Source: Ailanthus altissimus (Eukaryota > Streptophyta > Magnoliopsida > Sapindales > Simaroubaceae). From it: DNA of 64,000 bases. The stretch is from contig OX327697.1 in NCBI GenBank assembly GCA_946807835.1, positions 20,408,001 through 20,472,000 of the forward strand, read 5' to 3'. The position numbers and the translations under genes are program-made. The notes under the pieces are model-generated. The model did no database searches, was not told the origin of the DNA, and saw nothing but the letters and a program-made list of their open reading frames with translations. Of this stretch, positions 35,910 through 49,159 are shown in pieces (within the stretch, counting starts at the first letter, position 1; each line of letters starts with the position of its first letter).

Positions 35910-36871
35910 CATTTACGGAACTATAGTGCACAACGTTCTCTTATAAGAAGTTCATTCTGATGATTATGCCATGTGGTTCAAAGTGGGTACACATTTGCTA
36001 AGATTCTCCATTTAGAAGTTCACAATGATATAGGCTTGAGATGTGAACATGTTTTCAATCTCGCCACTCCTATTAGTCGATGAATTACTGGATGGGACAA
36101 CTCGCTACAGTGCTAAGGAATTAAGTGCGGTATTCAATTTGGCCATTTTAGACGATGACATCAAGATATCAAAACTTGTATGTGTTGTACTTCTTGGAGT
36201 TTGCTTTTCTTGGCAGAGACAATAAGAAATTGGCTGACGAGGATCACATACTACTTTAAGATAACTAGGAAAAGTTCAATTGATATCTGCGGAGCGAGTA
36301 TGTTTCAAGAGCACGATTAAAAATACACAGACTTCCATTAGACGTGCTGTGCAAAAATTTAAGAATAAGAGGGCTAAATATTCGAAGCATGACAAAGAGG
36401 AGCCGTATGCTAGCTCTTTAAGGGTTTTCCCCGCATGGTAGGTATACTAAAATTAATCTTTATTGTGTTAGTTTAATATGTTTGGGCGTATGAGTCCTTT
36501 GAATTACTTAGCCAAACTTAGACGAGGTGGGAAGTGCCTGATTCATTTTCGAGGATCTTAAATTGGAAAGCTACCACAAATGTCTCATATAGCGATTTTC
36601 GTGATTTGAGTTTTTTGATTGTAGCTTGGTAAGTGATTTCTCCATTTTTCTTTTTCTCAAGGCTTTAGTGTTCGGTCCATCCCTCATAAAGACTGTAGAG
36701 CCACCATTAAGAAAATTTGCTCATGTTGCATGTCATTTATATGGCGTTTGTTTGCTAACACGCTCTATATTTTCTTGCACAGTTGTTCTTTGTGAAGATG
36801 CTAAAATGCACTATCCATATATGGAGTTTGAGAAGCCTTACATGGAAGGGTTTAAAGGAGATGATGAGTGA
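35910..36871 (+). pseudogene. DUF1985-type (ULP1/MULE-associated) pseudogene
   Basis: In shifting frames the sequence reads VHNVLL.EVHSDDYAMWFKVG, then LRFSI with a stop (about 36010), DDDIKISKL and LYFLEFAFLGRDNKKL (about 36150-36240), SIRRAVQKFKNKRAKYSKH (about 36330-36390), and after an intron-like gap SFSRILNWK (about 36545). The last open piece (36626-36871) includes EKPYMEGF. The order and motifs are those of plant DUF1985 proteins, which often sit in Mutator-like elements with ULP1-type proteases. Several stops and frameshifts show it is dead. I did not find the ULP1 domain itself. Assignment is from remembered family patterns. Confidence 0.65.
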
Positions 36872-38100
36872 ACACAATATGTGGGCCATAATAACAAACT
36901 CGTGTCCCCCAGTCACCATCTAAATGGACACGGTTCAGAGGTTGTGACTTCTACTGACGGGCCCATTGTCAAAAACAAATGCACTAAATCAGATAAAACG
37001 TTCGGCCCTACCGCAGAAAGGAACGGTACATCTAATCCATACTTAAAAGTAACATATGGCAAACGGTACATTGAAACCCAAAATTCATTTCGATTTAAAC
37101 TCTTATATGATATTTTTCTTCGTACACAAATTACCTCATTTTATTTATAAGGTGATACAGGAATGTTTTTTAAAAAAAATTTATGCTACAGATGTTTTTT
37201 TTTTGTTAATATTAATAAATTTTTTAACGCTGTATTTTTTATTAATGTACTACTCGTGTGGGTGAATTGATAAATTGTAAAAGATTTAGATTTTGTGTTA
37301 TTAATTTTTTATTTTTAAAAAAAATTTAGTGCAAAAAAATACTAATGAAGAATTCGTAAAAGTGATTCTAAAATTATTTTTGGTAATATAAGATTTTTTT
37401 ATTTTATCTAAACTCTTAATTCTAATAGAATTATAAAATAATTTCTTTATATTATTTTAATTTAGATAATTAAAATAATAAATATAATATGTAATATTTT
37501 TTTAATTAAATAATTTAGATAATTCAAAATTATCTAATTAAATTTAAATAAATAAATAATCTAATTAGTTATTTAATTTCATAACTATTACGGATTTGGT
37601 CAACAATTGATTAAGCTCAACAAATTTGATCAAATTAAACACTTACCAATAAAATTAATTAATTAGTTCTAATAAGTTTAATCTACAATTAACCTAATAT
37701 CCATTTTAGTGTTATAGAATCAATATAGAGACCTGATGGACTTATAAAAGTAAGTTTCAATAAATTAAATCATGTAATTAAAATCTTTTATCAATATGAT
37801 TTTATTTATTATTGATTCACATTGATCATCTTTTGAACATTTAATTTGTAAAATTTACAAATTTATTATTTTCTTTAACTCTTAAAGAAAATTGAGCGCT
37901 CATTATGTTTAAAATTAAAATTAATTATTAAGAAAACAACTTATCTAATTTCTCTTCAAAAGAAGTGGATTTCATATCTATGAGAAATATTATAAACCAT
38001 CCATTTTGTTATATTTATAAAATATTTAATAATTGACTGAATATATTTTATAGTTTTAATAAATATATAACTCAATAAATAGGAGATCATTAATCACTTA
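36747..38100 (+). repeat. Segmental duplication, copy 1 (3'-truncated)
   Basis: Begins TTTGTTTGCTAACACG and matches 45376 onward with few differences. It carries the last exon-like part of the DUF1985 pseudogene. It stops at 38100 in ATTAATCACTTA, where copies 2 and 3 continue with GGATGAAG. Its end coincides with the start of the inserted LTR fragment at 38101. Confidence 0.85.
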
Positions 38101-41100
38101 TGTCACGCCCCGGATCCAAAAGATCCGACACACGACATCACTTATATTCATTCAATGTATGTGCACTCATAAATAATATTACACAAAATTTCAATCTTTA
38201 ATCCAACATAGGAATCCTTAGCAAGTTGCTAGTGTTAGAGCTGGTGCTCACGTGCCATTCCAATATTGTATAAATATTAATTGTTAATATTATACAATAA
38301 ACATTTCGAATAAAGATTGTTAATATCATAATTATATGGTATAATGCTTGTAACATTACAGACACTGTTTGATCTGAAAGAGTTCAGATCTGATCTAAAG
38401 GAATTTAGACTAAAACTAATAGTTAGCAAAGCTGAGAGTTATAAATGCTAAAAGTTAGCACTGTTAAGAGTTAGCAGGTTATAAGAGTCAGCGAGGTCTA
38501 AAGAGTTAGAACCTTGTCTATAATGGGACAAAGACCTGAGAGTATACTTGTAATGATATAGTTGCAAAGAGTTGCAATAGGTGCTAAGAAATATCATTAT
38601 ATAAGTATGTCTCAAAGATAATGTTCTTGATCTATGATCACCAATGCGGGTCTATCGGTGATTTACTTTATATAGATTAGTGTATGTCTATATCTGACTA
38701 GTTCAGATGGTTGTTCTTAGCTCACCATGAGCTTAGAGCTTGTATAGGCATGCGGATATCCAGTCAGGACTGGATACTGAACAGACTCATGAGGACCCCA
38801 ATAGATATCCTATGAAACCATCAAAGGAAGGTCCTCTCGAGTTGAGTAGTATTCGTGGTCCTTTGACTTGAGCGCCACGGTGGTCTTATGAGTGATCCAT
38901 CATGCTTTAGTTCCACATATGTCAGAGACCTTTCATGGTCTGACCGCTATGTGTCGCTGGATATGGTCTGATGCTCATGGAGTCTGGTGTGTGTAGATAC
39001 GGGATCCGTCAGCTTGTGTAGGTAAATTGTATATCCAATGCTCCGAGATTGTATTTCATAAATTCTTGTGGCTACAGGCATAAACCCGGGAAAAGAGTTC
39101 CCATAGGGTTAAACAATATAGCAAAAGTATTTGCGTATATTGTTTATCGAGATACGAATCTGAAGATAAGTTTATGGATGAGCAAATGGGGATTTGACGG
39201 TGCTGATCTATATCCCCGCACATCCAGGGTATAAATGATAGAGGGATTATACGTATATATTATGGCCTCAACTTGTATGGTCTGACATGCTGATTTGTAA
39301 TATTCGTAACGTGTGCGTGGGGCATCGATTACGGATTAATGAAATAGTTTCATTTGACAAATTGAGTGTGAACCTAGAGAGTCCCAATATGAAATGTACT
39401 CTTTGAGCACTTGGGCAGTGTACCGTATTGAATGGTTCAATACAGTATAATTCAGTAATTTACTAAGGTTAAGTTAACTAAAGTATATGGTTAAATAGTG
39501 GAACCCACTATAGGTTAACTTGATAACTTAGTAAAAATATAATAGTAATTTCACTTTATGATTATTTAATTGTTAAATAATAAAATAAATAAATATTTAT
39601 TTATTTAATTGTTAAATAAGGGATTTAACTTAACTATGGTTAAAGGTTAATCATATGGTAAAGTTAGTTAACTTTACTTAATAGTTAAGTAAAGGTTAAC
39701 CTAATCATAGTTAAGTTAATTAACTATGATTAGAATAATTAAATATTTATTAACTTACGGGTTAAGTTAAAATAATCTAACTAAGGTTAGGTTAAGCCAA
39801 ATGAAATGCAAATGAAATTCAAATTAGTTTGAAATTAATGCATTAGTATATAAAGTGAAATGAAATTCAAAATCAATAAGTTTTTAGATTTTAGGTTTTG
39901 CATTTTTTGGAGCCATTTCAATTTCAGAAATTGGAATTCTTTATTTTGTGTTTTAAGTGTTAGAACAATAAAACAAATTGAATTAATGGTTACTGAATAT
40001 AATAACTAAAAAATATATTTGTTTTATTTATTCAAGATTTGAATAAAAGGAAAAACAAAATTGATTAAGTTAAAGAGTTTAACTTTGAATTATGTTTAAG
40101 AGTTAAACAAAAAGCTGAATTAATATACTGCCATTCTAGACAATCAAACTCACCCTTGTTGATTGCTAGGATTGATCAAAAATTCATTTCATGGTGGACT
40201 TTAAGCAAAATTAATTCAAAGGCTTCATTGGTGATATTTCTCAATCTCGAATTTCAGTTTATTAAATATATTTTATGTGTTCATTGTATCTAATCTTTCG
40301 CTTTGCACATATATGTATGAGATATATATGTTTGTTGTATGATGAACACAACCCACGTGCAAGCACCCTAGTGATTTGTACAACATAACCCAACGGCTAG
40401 TAAGTTCAACAATAAAATCAACACATAACCTAACATAAAAATATAACTTCTATTGACAATATTTAAACATTCATTTCAATTTCTTTCAGAATTATAACAA
40501 TTGAATTATGACTGGGACAATTAGTAAACCGGAGATACGCAGAGTTTTCTCAGAGATTAACACTCTATTACGTCACCAGTAGCAACTTTGTTACCGGAAG
40601 CTTAGAATATATTCATTGCAAATTCTTACTTAAAATCATCCAATAATCACACTTGATGAAACTTAAACCAAATCCAACCACACATAATAAAATAATACAT
40701 AAGTATTTATTCAATAAAGACAAATCAAATATCATATCCCACGTGTCCCCAAATGAAACACTCAGCAACCTAGCAACTTAGGGAATCCAAAGAACAGCAA
40801 AAGCCTTGTCAAATCCGCTAAGCACACATGTACCTTATTTACCTGAAATCACTATAAACTATAATGAGTATAAAACTCCGTAAGCATACTAGTTTTTCAT
40901 ATATCAAATACAAATACATATATGTACACAATGCATGTGTATGATATGCTGTGATAAATCAAAATCATAATCTTATCAAATCACATGTCATGTAAGCGCT
41001 TACACATTCTTTCAAAACATATAATAGGAATACCATCACTCAACTACTACTTAGTAGGACTTACATATCACATAATGAGCCAAATGTTACTCGTAGGTGA

Positions 41101-41899
41101 CATACTATATGAGAGGAATAGTACAAGTGAGGTTTTTAAATTACATATATATAATGCTTATGCCCGAAGGTAAAAGCCAAACCCTCACCTTGATCATCGG
41201 TGAGTTCTCTCACATGCACCAATACGCCACCACACGAATGTGATAACTTACTCTTCCTTTAGGTACCAATAGGATCCTCCTTATATACGGAACACATAAC
41301 ATATACCAATCTCAAAGGAAATGCCATACATAAAGGCTCCACAAATCACATAAAATGCCTACTAAATTAACAGTGAGTTCAAGCATCCTTAAAACACAAA
41401 ATATTTCTCATTGACATACTACACTTCAAATGCTCTCTTTGTTAAACACATTTCACTTTGAAAGCTCACTTCAAAAACACATATATGTCATGTATGTCCA
41501 TGCTCACATTTATAAATACATATCTTCACATTTCATATCAAAATATACTTTGACATAACATAAATATATTTCTAACCACATTTATAAAATCATACAAAAT
41601 AATTACTATATTTATTGTGATTTCAGTAAAAAGTCTAGTATACTTACCTCTTAGCACTTTCAGCTATAAGGTTTAAATCTCCTTAACTTATTAATGGAGA
41701 TTAATCCTTTCATAAGCCTCACAATTCACACAAAATACTTTAAATAGCTTACAAAATTATACACAATGCATTTATCACATCAAATTGGTCTAAATACTTG
41801 GTTTCTCAAAACCTGTCATTCTAACCACTTACACTTAACAAAATTTTCTAATACATCAAATGATGTCCAATTACTCTAAAATCAGAATATATCATTCTT
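38101..41899 (-). mobile_element. Minus-strand LTR fragment (probably gypsy), split by a solo LTR
   Basis: The left edge TGTCACGCCCCGGATCC is the reverse complement of GGATCCGGGGCGTGACA, the typical 3' end of plant chromovirus-type (Tekay/Del) LTRs, so the LTR runs leftward. It is resumed after the solo LTR, from 40401, without coding capacity to about 41899, where copy 2 of the segmental duplication starts. The LTR start is not identifiable, so the right part may be truncated or include other DNA. Confidence 0.45.
38233..40395 (+). mobile_element. Solo LTR, 2.16 kb, with perfect 5-bp TSD
   Basis: Starts TGTTAGAG and ends CATAACCCAACG, flanked by GCTAG on both sides (38228-38232 and 40396-40400). 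It aligns along its length with the LTR at 26991-29980: shared blocks include CTCGAGTTGAGTAGTATT, CATGTCAGAGACCTTTCAT and AACTTGTATGGTC. No internal region remains, so it arose by LTR-LTR recombination. The low identity to the relative shows old, independent insertions. Confidence 0.85.
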
Positions 41900-44800
41900 A
41901 ACTCTTAATTCTAATAGAATTATAAAATAATTTCTTTATATTATTTTAATTTAGATAATTAAAATAATAAATATAATATGTAATATTATCTTTAATTAAA
42001 TAATTTAGATAATTCATAATTATCTAATTAAATTTTAATAAATAAATAATCTAATTAATTATTTAATTTCATAACTATTATGGATTGGGTCAACAACTAA
42101 TTGAGCCCAACAAATTTAATCAAATTAAACACATGCCAATAAAATTAATTAATTAGTTCTAATAAATTTAATCTACAATTAATCTAATATCCATTTTAGT
42201 ATTTATGGAACCAATATGGAGACTTGATGAACTTATAAAAGTAAGCTTCAATAAATTAAATCATTTAATTAAATCATTTAATTAAAGTCTTTTATCAATA
42301 TGATTTTATTTATTATTGATTCACATTGATCATCTTTTGAACATTTAATTTGTATAATTTACAAATTTATTATTTTCTTTAACTCTTAAAGAAAACTGAG
42401 CGCTCATTATGTTCAAGACTAAAATTAATTATCAATGGAACAACTTATCTAACTTCTCTTCAGAAGAAGTGGATTTCATATCTGTGAGAAATATTATCAA
42501 CCATCCATTTTGTTATATTTATAAAATACTTAGTAATTGACTGAATAAATTTTACAGTTTTAATAAATATATAACTCAATAAATAGGAGATTATTAATCA
42601 CTTAGGATGAAGATTAATCCACATATAATTAAATTGTGGTAAAATAAATTCTATTTACTAACGGAGATAATAGATAATTAATTTTATCGTGATTCAGTCC
42701 TATATAATCAATATTATATAAAGCACTTTTATTTTTTATGTCACCATATAAAATGATTCGAATAAGATCATTGTATATAATATATAAATAAATCGCACTT
42801 ATAGTTTATTAAAATAAAATTTTCGTCTTCATTTAAACTAAGAATAAGTTTAAATTATTATGCTTAAACTTAATCCTCTTATATATAATTATTATGTACT
42901 AAATTTAAGATTACATATAATAATCAAAGAATTTTATAATATTTGAATAAAAGTAATTAAAATTATAAATATAATATTAAATAAATAACTTTTATTATTT
43001 ATTTTCAGTAGTAATTAAATATAAATAATCATACGTTTAGAATATGACATATTTGCTTTTATGTCTATTGTTGATCACTTGAAAATTATCGAACCTTGCA
43101 CAAAGTTTGTAGACATTCTCAACGGTATTAGAGAGTCAACAATCTTGTGTAAAACTTTGAAGAATGAATCATCAAAAGGTGTCTTTTCTCGCAATTTTGG
43201 AAAATTAGATTTATGCCTGAACAGTAAACATATGATAAGCATATGGGGTTGAGGAGACAAGGACAAGGCGGTTCGTTTTCGAATCAAGATTTTAGATCTG
43301 CCACAATGTATCTTTAACTTTGTGTAAATCTTGTAGCATCTCCATATAATGGTCAGCAATAAATAAAAGAAAAGAAAAGAAAAGAAAGAAAAAGTTATGA
43401 GAAATTAGAGAGGTTCCACGTAGAATAAGCATACAAAATATAGAATCATGAGCATATAATGGTACTGGCTTTCCTTGACATCTTATCGAAACAAAACAAA
43501 TAATAATAGATCCATAATACCATTATACATAAAAACGATAGGTTTAGAAAGTGACCTAATTACACTACGTTTGCATATACTATATTAATTACCTCATCTC
43601 CGTACTATCTCTTGAGGGATACATTTATCTTTCCCTGCTATGGTGCTTCCATTAAAACAAATTTTTAAAAAAAAATTGAAAATATTATTGGAAAGGTTTG
43701 GAAATGGCCCAAATTGTTATGAACTATTATCTTTTTTAACCACAAATTAATGTTCTAATCTTAGTCAAAACTAGGGTAAATTGATACATTTGCCCTTATA
43801 AAATATAACTAAGATGTGAAACTAAATGTATCAAAAATGATATTTTAAAATTACTCTCAAAATACACATTTTAATATATCTGAATTCAGATTAAATAAAT
43901 TTCAACCTTATAATTAAAAAAAAAAAGGTACGATTATTTTCTGTCATTATGCAATATAAATTATTTTTTATATATTTATAAAATTAAATTGACCAAATTT
44001 GAGTTATAAATATAATTTTAAAGTTTTTGTGTTTATTTTCTAAATATATAAGTATCGAAATATAGACGTAATGTAATGTAATGAATTGAAGAAGAAATAT
44101 GGTGAATCTAGGAGAAAATCTAAGAAATTTGAATGAAATTTGGAAAAAATGTGCGTGTAGGATGCAACCACATTCAATCGCACAAAATGTTTGCATCTTT
44201 TTACGCGCGTTTCACGCGACCAAATAGTGCACCTAGCGCATGCGCAAATGTGATTTGCATGCCTATCTCGCCCATGATTAGCTAGCTGACAAGCACTGTG
44301 AGAAGCTATTTTTGCACGGCTGAATCACTTATTTTGTATTTAAAGAAAATGTACAAGTGCTCCAGTAACAGTGATGAGAGATATTTTAAGTACAAAAACA
44401 TACAATATTTTTATTGAAATCTCAATCTTTAACATCTTTAAATAGTAAGTTGTATGTTACTTTTCATGCAATGTTGCCTAATGCGTAGTTATTAAACTCA
44501 TTTAAATCATCAATTATACTTAGCACAAAGTTTTAAATACCTTTATACTCGTCACATAGCATCAAACCACAATAAAAAAAATAAACAAACGCAATTTTAT
44601 TACATTTTTATTATCTACCTCATGCAAATCTAATATGTTAAACCAATTATCTAACTCCTTGTAAATTGATTTTTTCTACCACCAAAATATTTCTATCACA
44701 ATTATTTACTCAGTTTTCTTATCAACTCTCAAACTACGGATAATCTCTCATCTTTAACCCTGTTATCAATATAAACTACTTATAGGAGAATTGAATGCAT

Positions 44801-45375
44801 TTTTTCGATAACAAAAAAAAAAAATTTCTTCATATAGATTTTCAATTTGAACTTGTCTTAATATAGCTTCATACCAAAATTTTAGAAAATAAAATATTTT
44901 GTATATCTAAAAATTTGTTCATATGTATTGCCTTGAATTGTTCCGTCTAAATAGGCGCCAATTTATGTCTTATAAGGTTTAAAGCTCACATCTTTAATTA
45001 GGATGTAATTGATGCTTAAAAGAACTCATTGGCTGAAATTTTAAATTCTTTAGACAGCTTAATGTAAAAATAAATTAAAACCGATATAATAAGAAATAAA
45101 AATAGAATAAATAAATTAAATATATTATATAAAATCAAATAAACAAAATTAATTAACAAATAATTAAATAAATTCAATACACTAACTAAACAAACATAAA
45201 TTATTAAACAAATTTAATTAATACATTTAAAAAAATTAATTAATAAATTCATTCATTCATTATACTATTTTTACTTAATAAATTAATTAAATTAAATACC
45301 CTAACTAAAAATTATCACTAAATATAATATTTTTATTTACTAAATTAATTAAAAATAATAATTATTCTAAATATT
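41900..45375 (+). repeat. Segmental duplication, copy 2 (5'-truncated)
   Basis: Starts at ACTCTTAATTCTAATAG, which corresponds to 37411 in copy 1 and 46035 in copy 3. From 42599 on it is nearly identical to 46371 onward (offset about 3.77 kb). It contains a patch of CpG-rich sequence near 44200 (ACGCGCGTTTCACGCG) and AT-rich tail DNA. Short open frames (43061-43252 +, 43075-43359 -) are present in both copies but resemble nothing known. Confidence 0.9.
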
Positions 45376-48300
45376 TTTGTTTGCTAACACGCTCTATATT
45401 TTCTTGCACAGTTGTTCTTTGTGAAGATGCTAAAATGCACTATCTATATATGGAGTTTGAGAAGCCTTACAGGAAGGGTTTAAAGGAGATGATGAGTGAA
45501 CACAATATGTGGGCCATAATAACAAACTTGTGTCCTCCAGTCACCATCTGTTCAGATGTTGTGACTTCTACTGACGGGCCCATTATAAAAAACAAATGCA
45601 CTATATCTAACCCAAAATGTTCGGCCCTACCGCATAAAGGAACGTTACATCTAACCCATGCTTAAAAGTAACATATGGCGAATGGTACATTGAAACCCAA
45701 AATTCATTTCGATTTAAACTCTTAAATGATATTTTTCTTCGTATACAAATTACCTCATTTTATTTATAAGGTGATGCAGGAATGTTTTTTTTTAAAAAAA
45801 ATTATGCTACAGATGTTTTTATTTTTTTTTGGTTAATATTAGTAAATTTTTGACACTGTATCTCTCATCAATGAACTACTCGTGTAGGTGAATTGATAAA
45901 TTATAAAAGATTTAAATTTTATGTTATTAATATTTTATTTTAAAAAAAAATTAGTACAAAAAAAATACTAATAAAGAATTCGTAAAAGTGATTCTAAAAC
46001 TATTTTTTGTAATATAAAATTTTTTATTTTATCTAAACTCTTAATTCTAATAGAATTATAAAATAATTTTTTTATATTATTTTAATTTAGATTATTAAAA
46101 TAATAAATATAATATGTAATATTATCTTTAATTAAATAATTTAGATAATTCATAATTATCTAATTAAATTTAAATAAATAAATAATCTAATTAGTTATTT
46201 AATTTTATAACTATTATGAATTGGATCAACAACTGATTGAGCCCAACAAATTTAATCAAATTAAACACATGCCAATAAAATTAATTAATTAGTTCTAATA
46301 AATTTAATCTACAAAATAAATTTTTACAGTTTTAATAAATATATAACTCAATAAATAGGAGATTATTAATCACTTAGGATGAAGATTAATCCACATATAA
46401 TTAAATTGTGGTAAAATAAATTCTATTTACTAACGGAGATAATAGATAATTAATTTTATCGTGATTCAGTCCTATATAATTAATATTATATAAAGCATTT
46501 TCATTTTTTATGTCACCATATAAAATGATTCGAATAAGATCATTGTATATAATATACAAATAAATCGCACTTATAGTTTATTAAAATAAAATTTTTCGTC
46601 TTCATTTAAATTAAGAATAAGTTTAAATTATTATACTTAAACTTAATCCTCTTATATATAATTATTATGTATTAAATTTAAGATTACATATAATAATCAA
46701 ATAACTTTATAATATTTGAATAAAAATAATTAAAATTATAAATATAATATTAAATAAATAACTTTTATTATTTATTTTCAGTAGTAATTAAATATAAATA
46801 ATCATACGTTTAGAATATGACATATTTGCTTTTATGTCTATTGTTGATCACTTGAAAATTATCGAACCTTGCACAAAGTTTGTAGACATTCTCAACCGTA
46901 TTAGAGAGTCAACAATCCCATGTAAAACTTTGAAGAATGAATCATCAAAAGGTGTCTTTTCTCGCAATTTTGGAAAATTAGATTTATCCCTGAACAGTAA
47001 ACATATGATAAGCATATGGGGTTGAGGAGACAAGGACAAGGCGGTTCGTTTTCGAATCAAGATTTTAGATCTGCCACAATGTATCTTTAACTTTGTGTAA
47101 ATCTTGTAGCATCTCCATATAATGGTCAGCAATAAATAAAAGAAAAGAAAAGAAAAGAAAGAAAAAGTTATGAGAAATTAGAGAGGTTCCACGTAGAATA
47201 AGCATACAAAATATAGAATCATGAGCATATAATGGTACTGGCTTTCCTTGACATCTTATCGAAACAAAACAAATAATAATAGATCCATAATACCATTATA
47301 CATAAAAACGATAGGTTTAGAAAGTGACCTAATTACACTACGTTTGCATATACTATATTAATTACCTCATCTCCGTACTATCTCTTGAGGGATATATTTA
47401 TCTTTCCCTGCTATGGCGCTTCCATTAAAACAAATTTTTTTAAAAAAAATTGAAAATATTATTGGAAAGGTTTGGAAATGGCCTAAATTGTTTTGGACTA
47501 TTATCTTTTTTAACCACAAATTAATGTTCTAATCTTAGTCAAAACTAGGGTAAATTGATACATTTGCCCTTATAAAATATAACTAAGATGTGAAACTAAA
47601 TGTATCAAAAATGATATTTTAAAATCACTCTCAAAATACACATTTTAATACATCTGAATTCAGATTAAATAAATTTCAACCTTATAATTAAAAAAAAAGG
47701 TTCGATTATTTTCTGTCATTATGCAATATAAATTATTTTTTATATATTTATAAAATTAAATTGACCAAATTTGAGTTATAAATATAATTTTAAAGTTTTT
47801 GTGTTTATTTTCTAAATATATAAGTATCGAAATATAGACGTAATGTAATGTAATGTAATGAATTGAAGAAGAAATATGGTGAATCTAGGAGAAAATCTAA
47901 GAAATTTGAATGAAATTTGGAAAAAATGTGCGTGCAGGATGCAACCACATTCAATCGCACAAAACGTTTGCATTTTTTTACGCGCGTTTCACGCAACCAA
48001 ATAGTGCACCTAGCGCATGCGCAAATGTGATTTGCATGCCTATCTCGCCCATGATTAGCTAGCTGACAAGCACTGTGAGAAGCTATTTTTGCACGGCCGA
48101 ATCACTTATTTTGTATTTAAAGAAAATGTACAAGTGCTGCAGTAACAGTGATGAGAGATATTTTAAGTACAAAAACATATAATATTTTTATTGAAATCTC
48201 AATCTTTAACATCTTTAAATAGTAAGTTGTATGTTACTTTTCATGCAATGTTGCCTAATGCGTAGTTATTAAACCCATTTAAATCATCAATTATATTTAG

Positions 48301-49159
48301 CACAAAGTTTTAAATACCTTTATACTCGTCACATAGCATCAAACCACAATAAAAAAAATAAACAAACGCAATTTTATTACATTTTTATTATCTACCTCAT
48401 GCAAATCTAATATGTTAAACCAATTATCTAACTCCTTGTAAATTGATTTTTTCTACCACCAAAATATTTCTACCACAATTATTTACTCAGTTTTCTTATC
48501 AACTCTCAAACTGACGGATAATCTCTCATCTTTAGTCATGTTATCAATATAAACTACTTATAGGAGAATTGAATGCGTTTTTTCGATAACAAAAAAAAAA
48601 AATTCTTCATATAGATTTTCAATTTGAACTTGTCTTAATATAGCCTCATACCAAAATTTTAGAAAATAAAATATTTTGTATATCTAAAAATTTGTTCATA
48701 TGTATTGCCTTGAATCGTTCTGTCTAAATAGACGCCAATTTATGTCTTATAAGGTTTAAAGCCCACATCTTTAATTAGGATGTAATTGATGCTTAAAAGA
48801 ACTCATTGGCTGAAATTTTAAATTCTTTAGACAGCTTAATGTAAAAATAAATAATAAAATAAATTAAAATCGATATAATAAGAAATAAAAATAGAATAAA
48901 TAAATTAAATATATTATATAAAATCAAATAAACAAAATTAATTAACAAATAATTAAATAAATTCAATACACTAACTAAACAAACATAAATTATTAAACAA
49001 ATTTAATTAATACATTTAAAAAAATTAATTAATAAATTCATTCATTCATTATACTATTTTTACTTAATAAATTAATTAAATTAAATACCCTTACTAAAAA
49101 TTATCACTAAATATAATATTTTTATTTACTAAATTAATTAAAAATAATAATTATTCTAA
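45376..49159 (+). repeat. Segmental duplication, copy 3 (with internal deletion)
   Basis: Directly abuts copy 2, head to tail. It is the only copy with both ends: TTTGTTTGCTAACACG at the left and AATTATTCTAA at the right. Relative to copy 2 it lacks about 366 bp (42179-42544 of copy 2; junction near 46315). It carries the second copy of the DUF1985 pseudogene 3' part (to about 45500). Confidence 0.9.

Noticed and set aside
43061..43359. Open frames conserved between segmental copies (43061-43252 +, 43075-43359 - and their partners at 46834-47132)
   Set aside because: Conservation follows from the near-identity of the duplicated DNA. The frames overlap on opposite strands, are short, and resemble no known protein.
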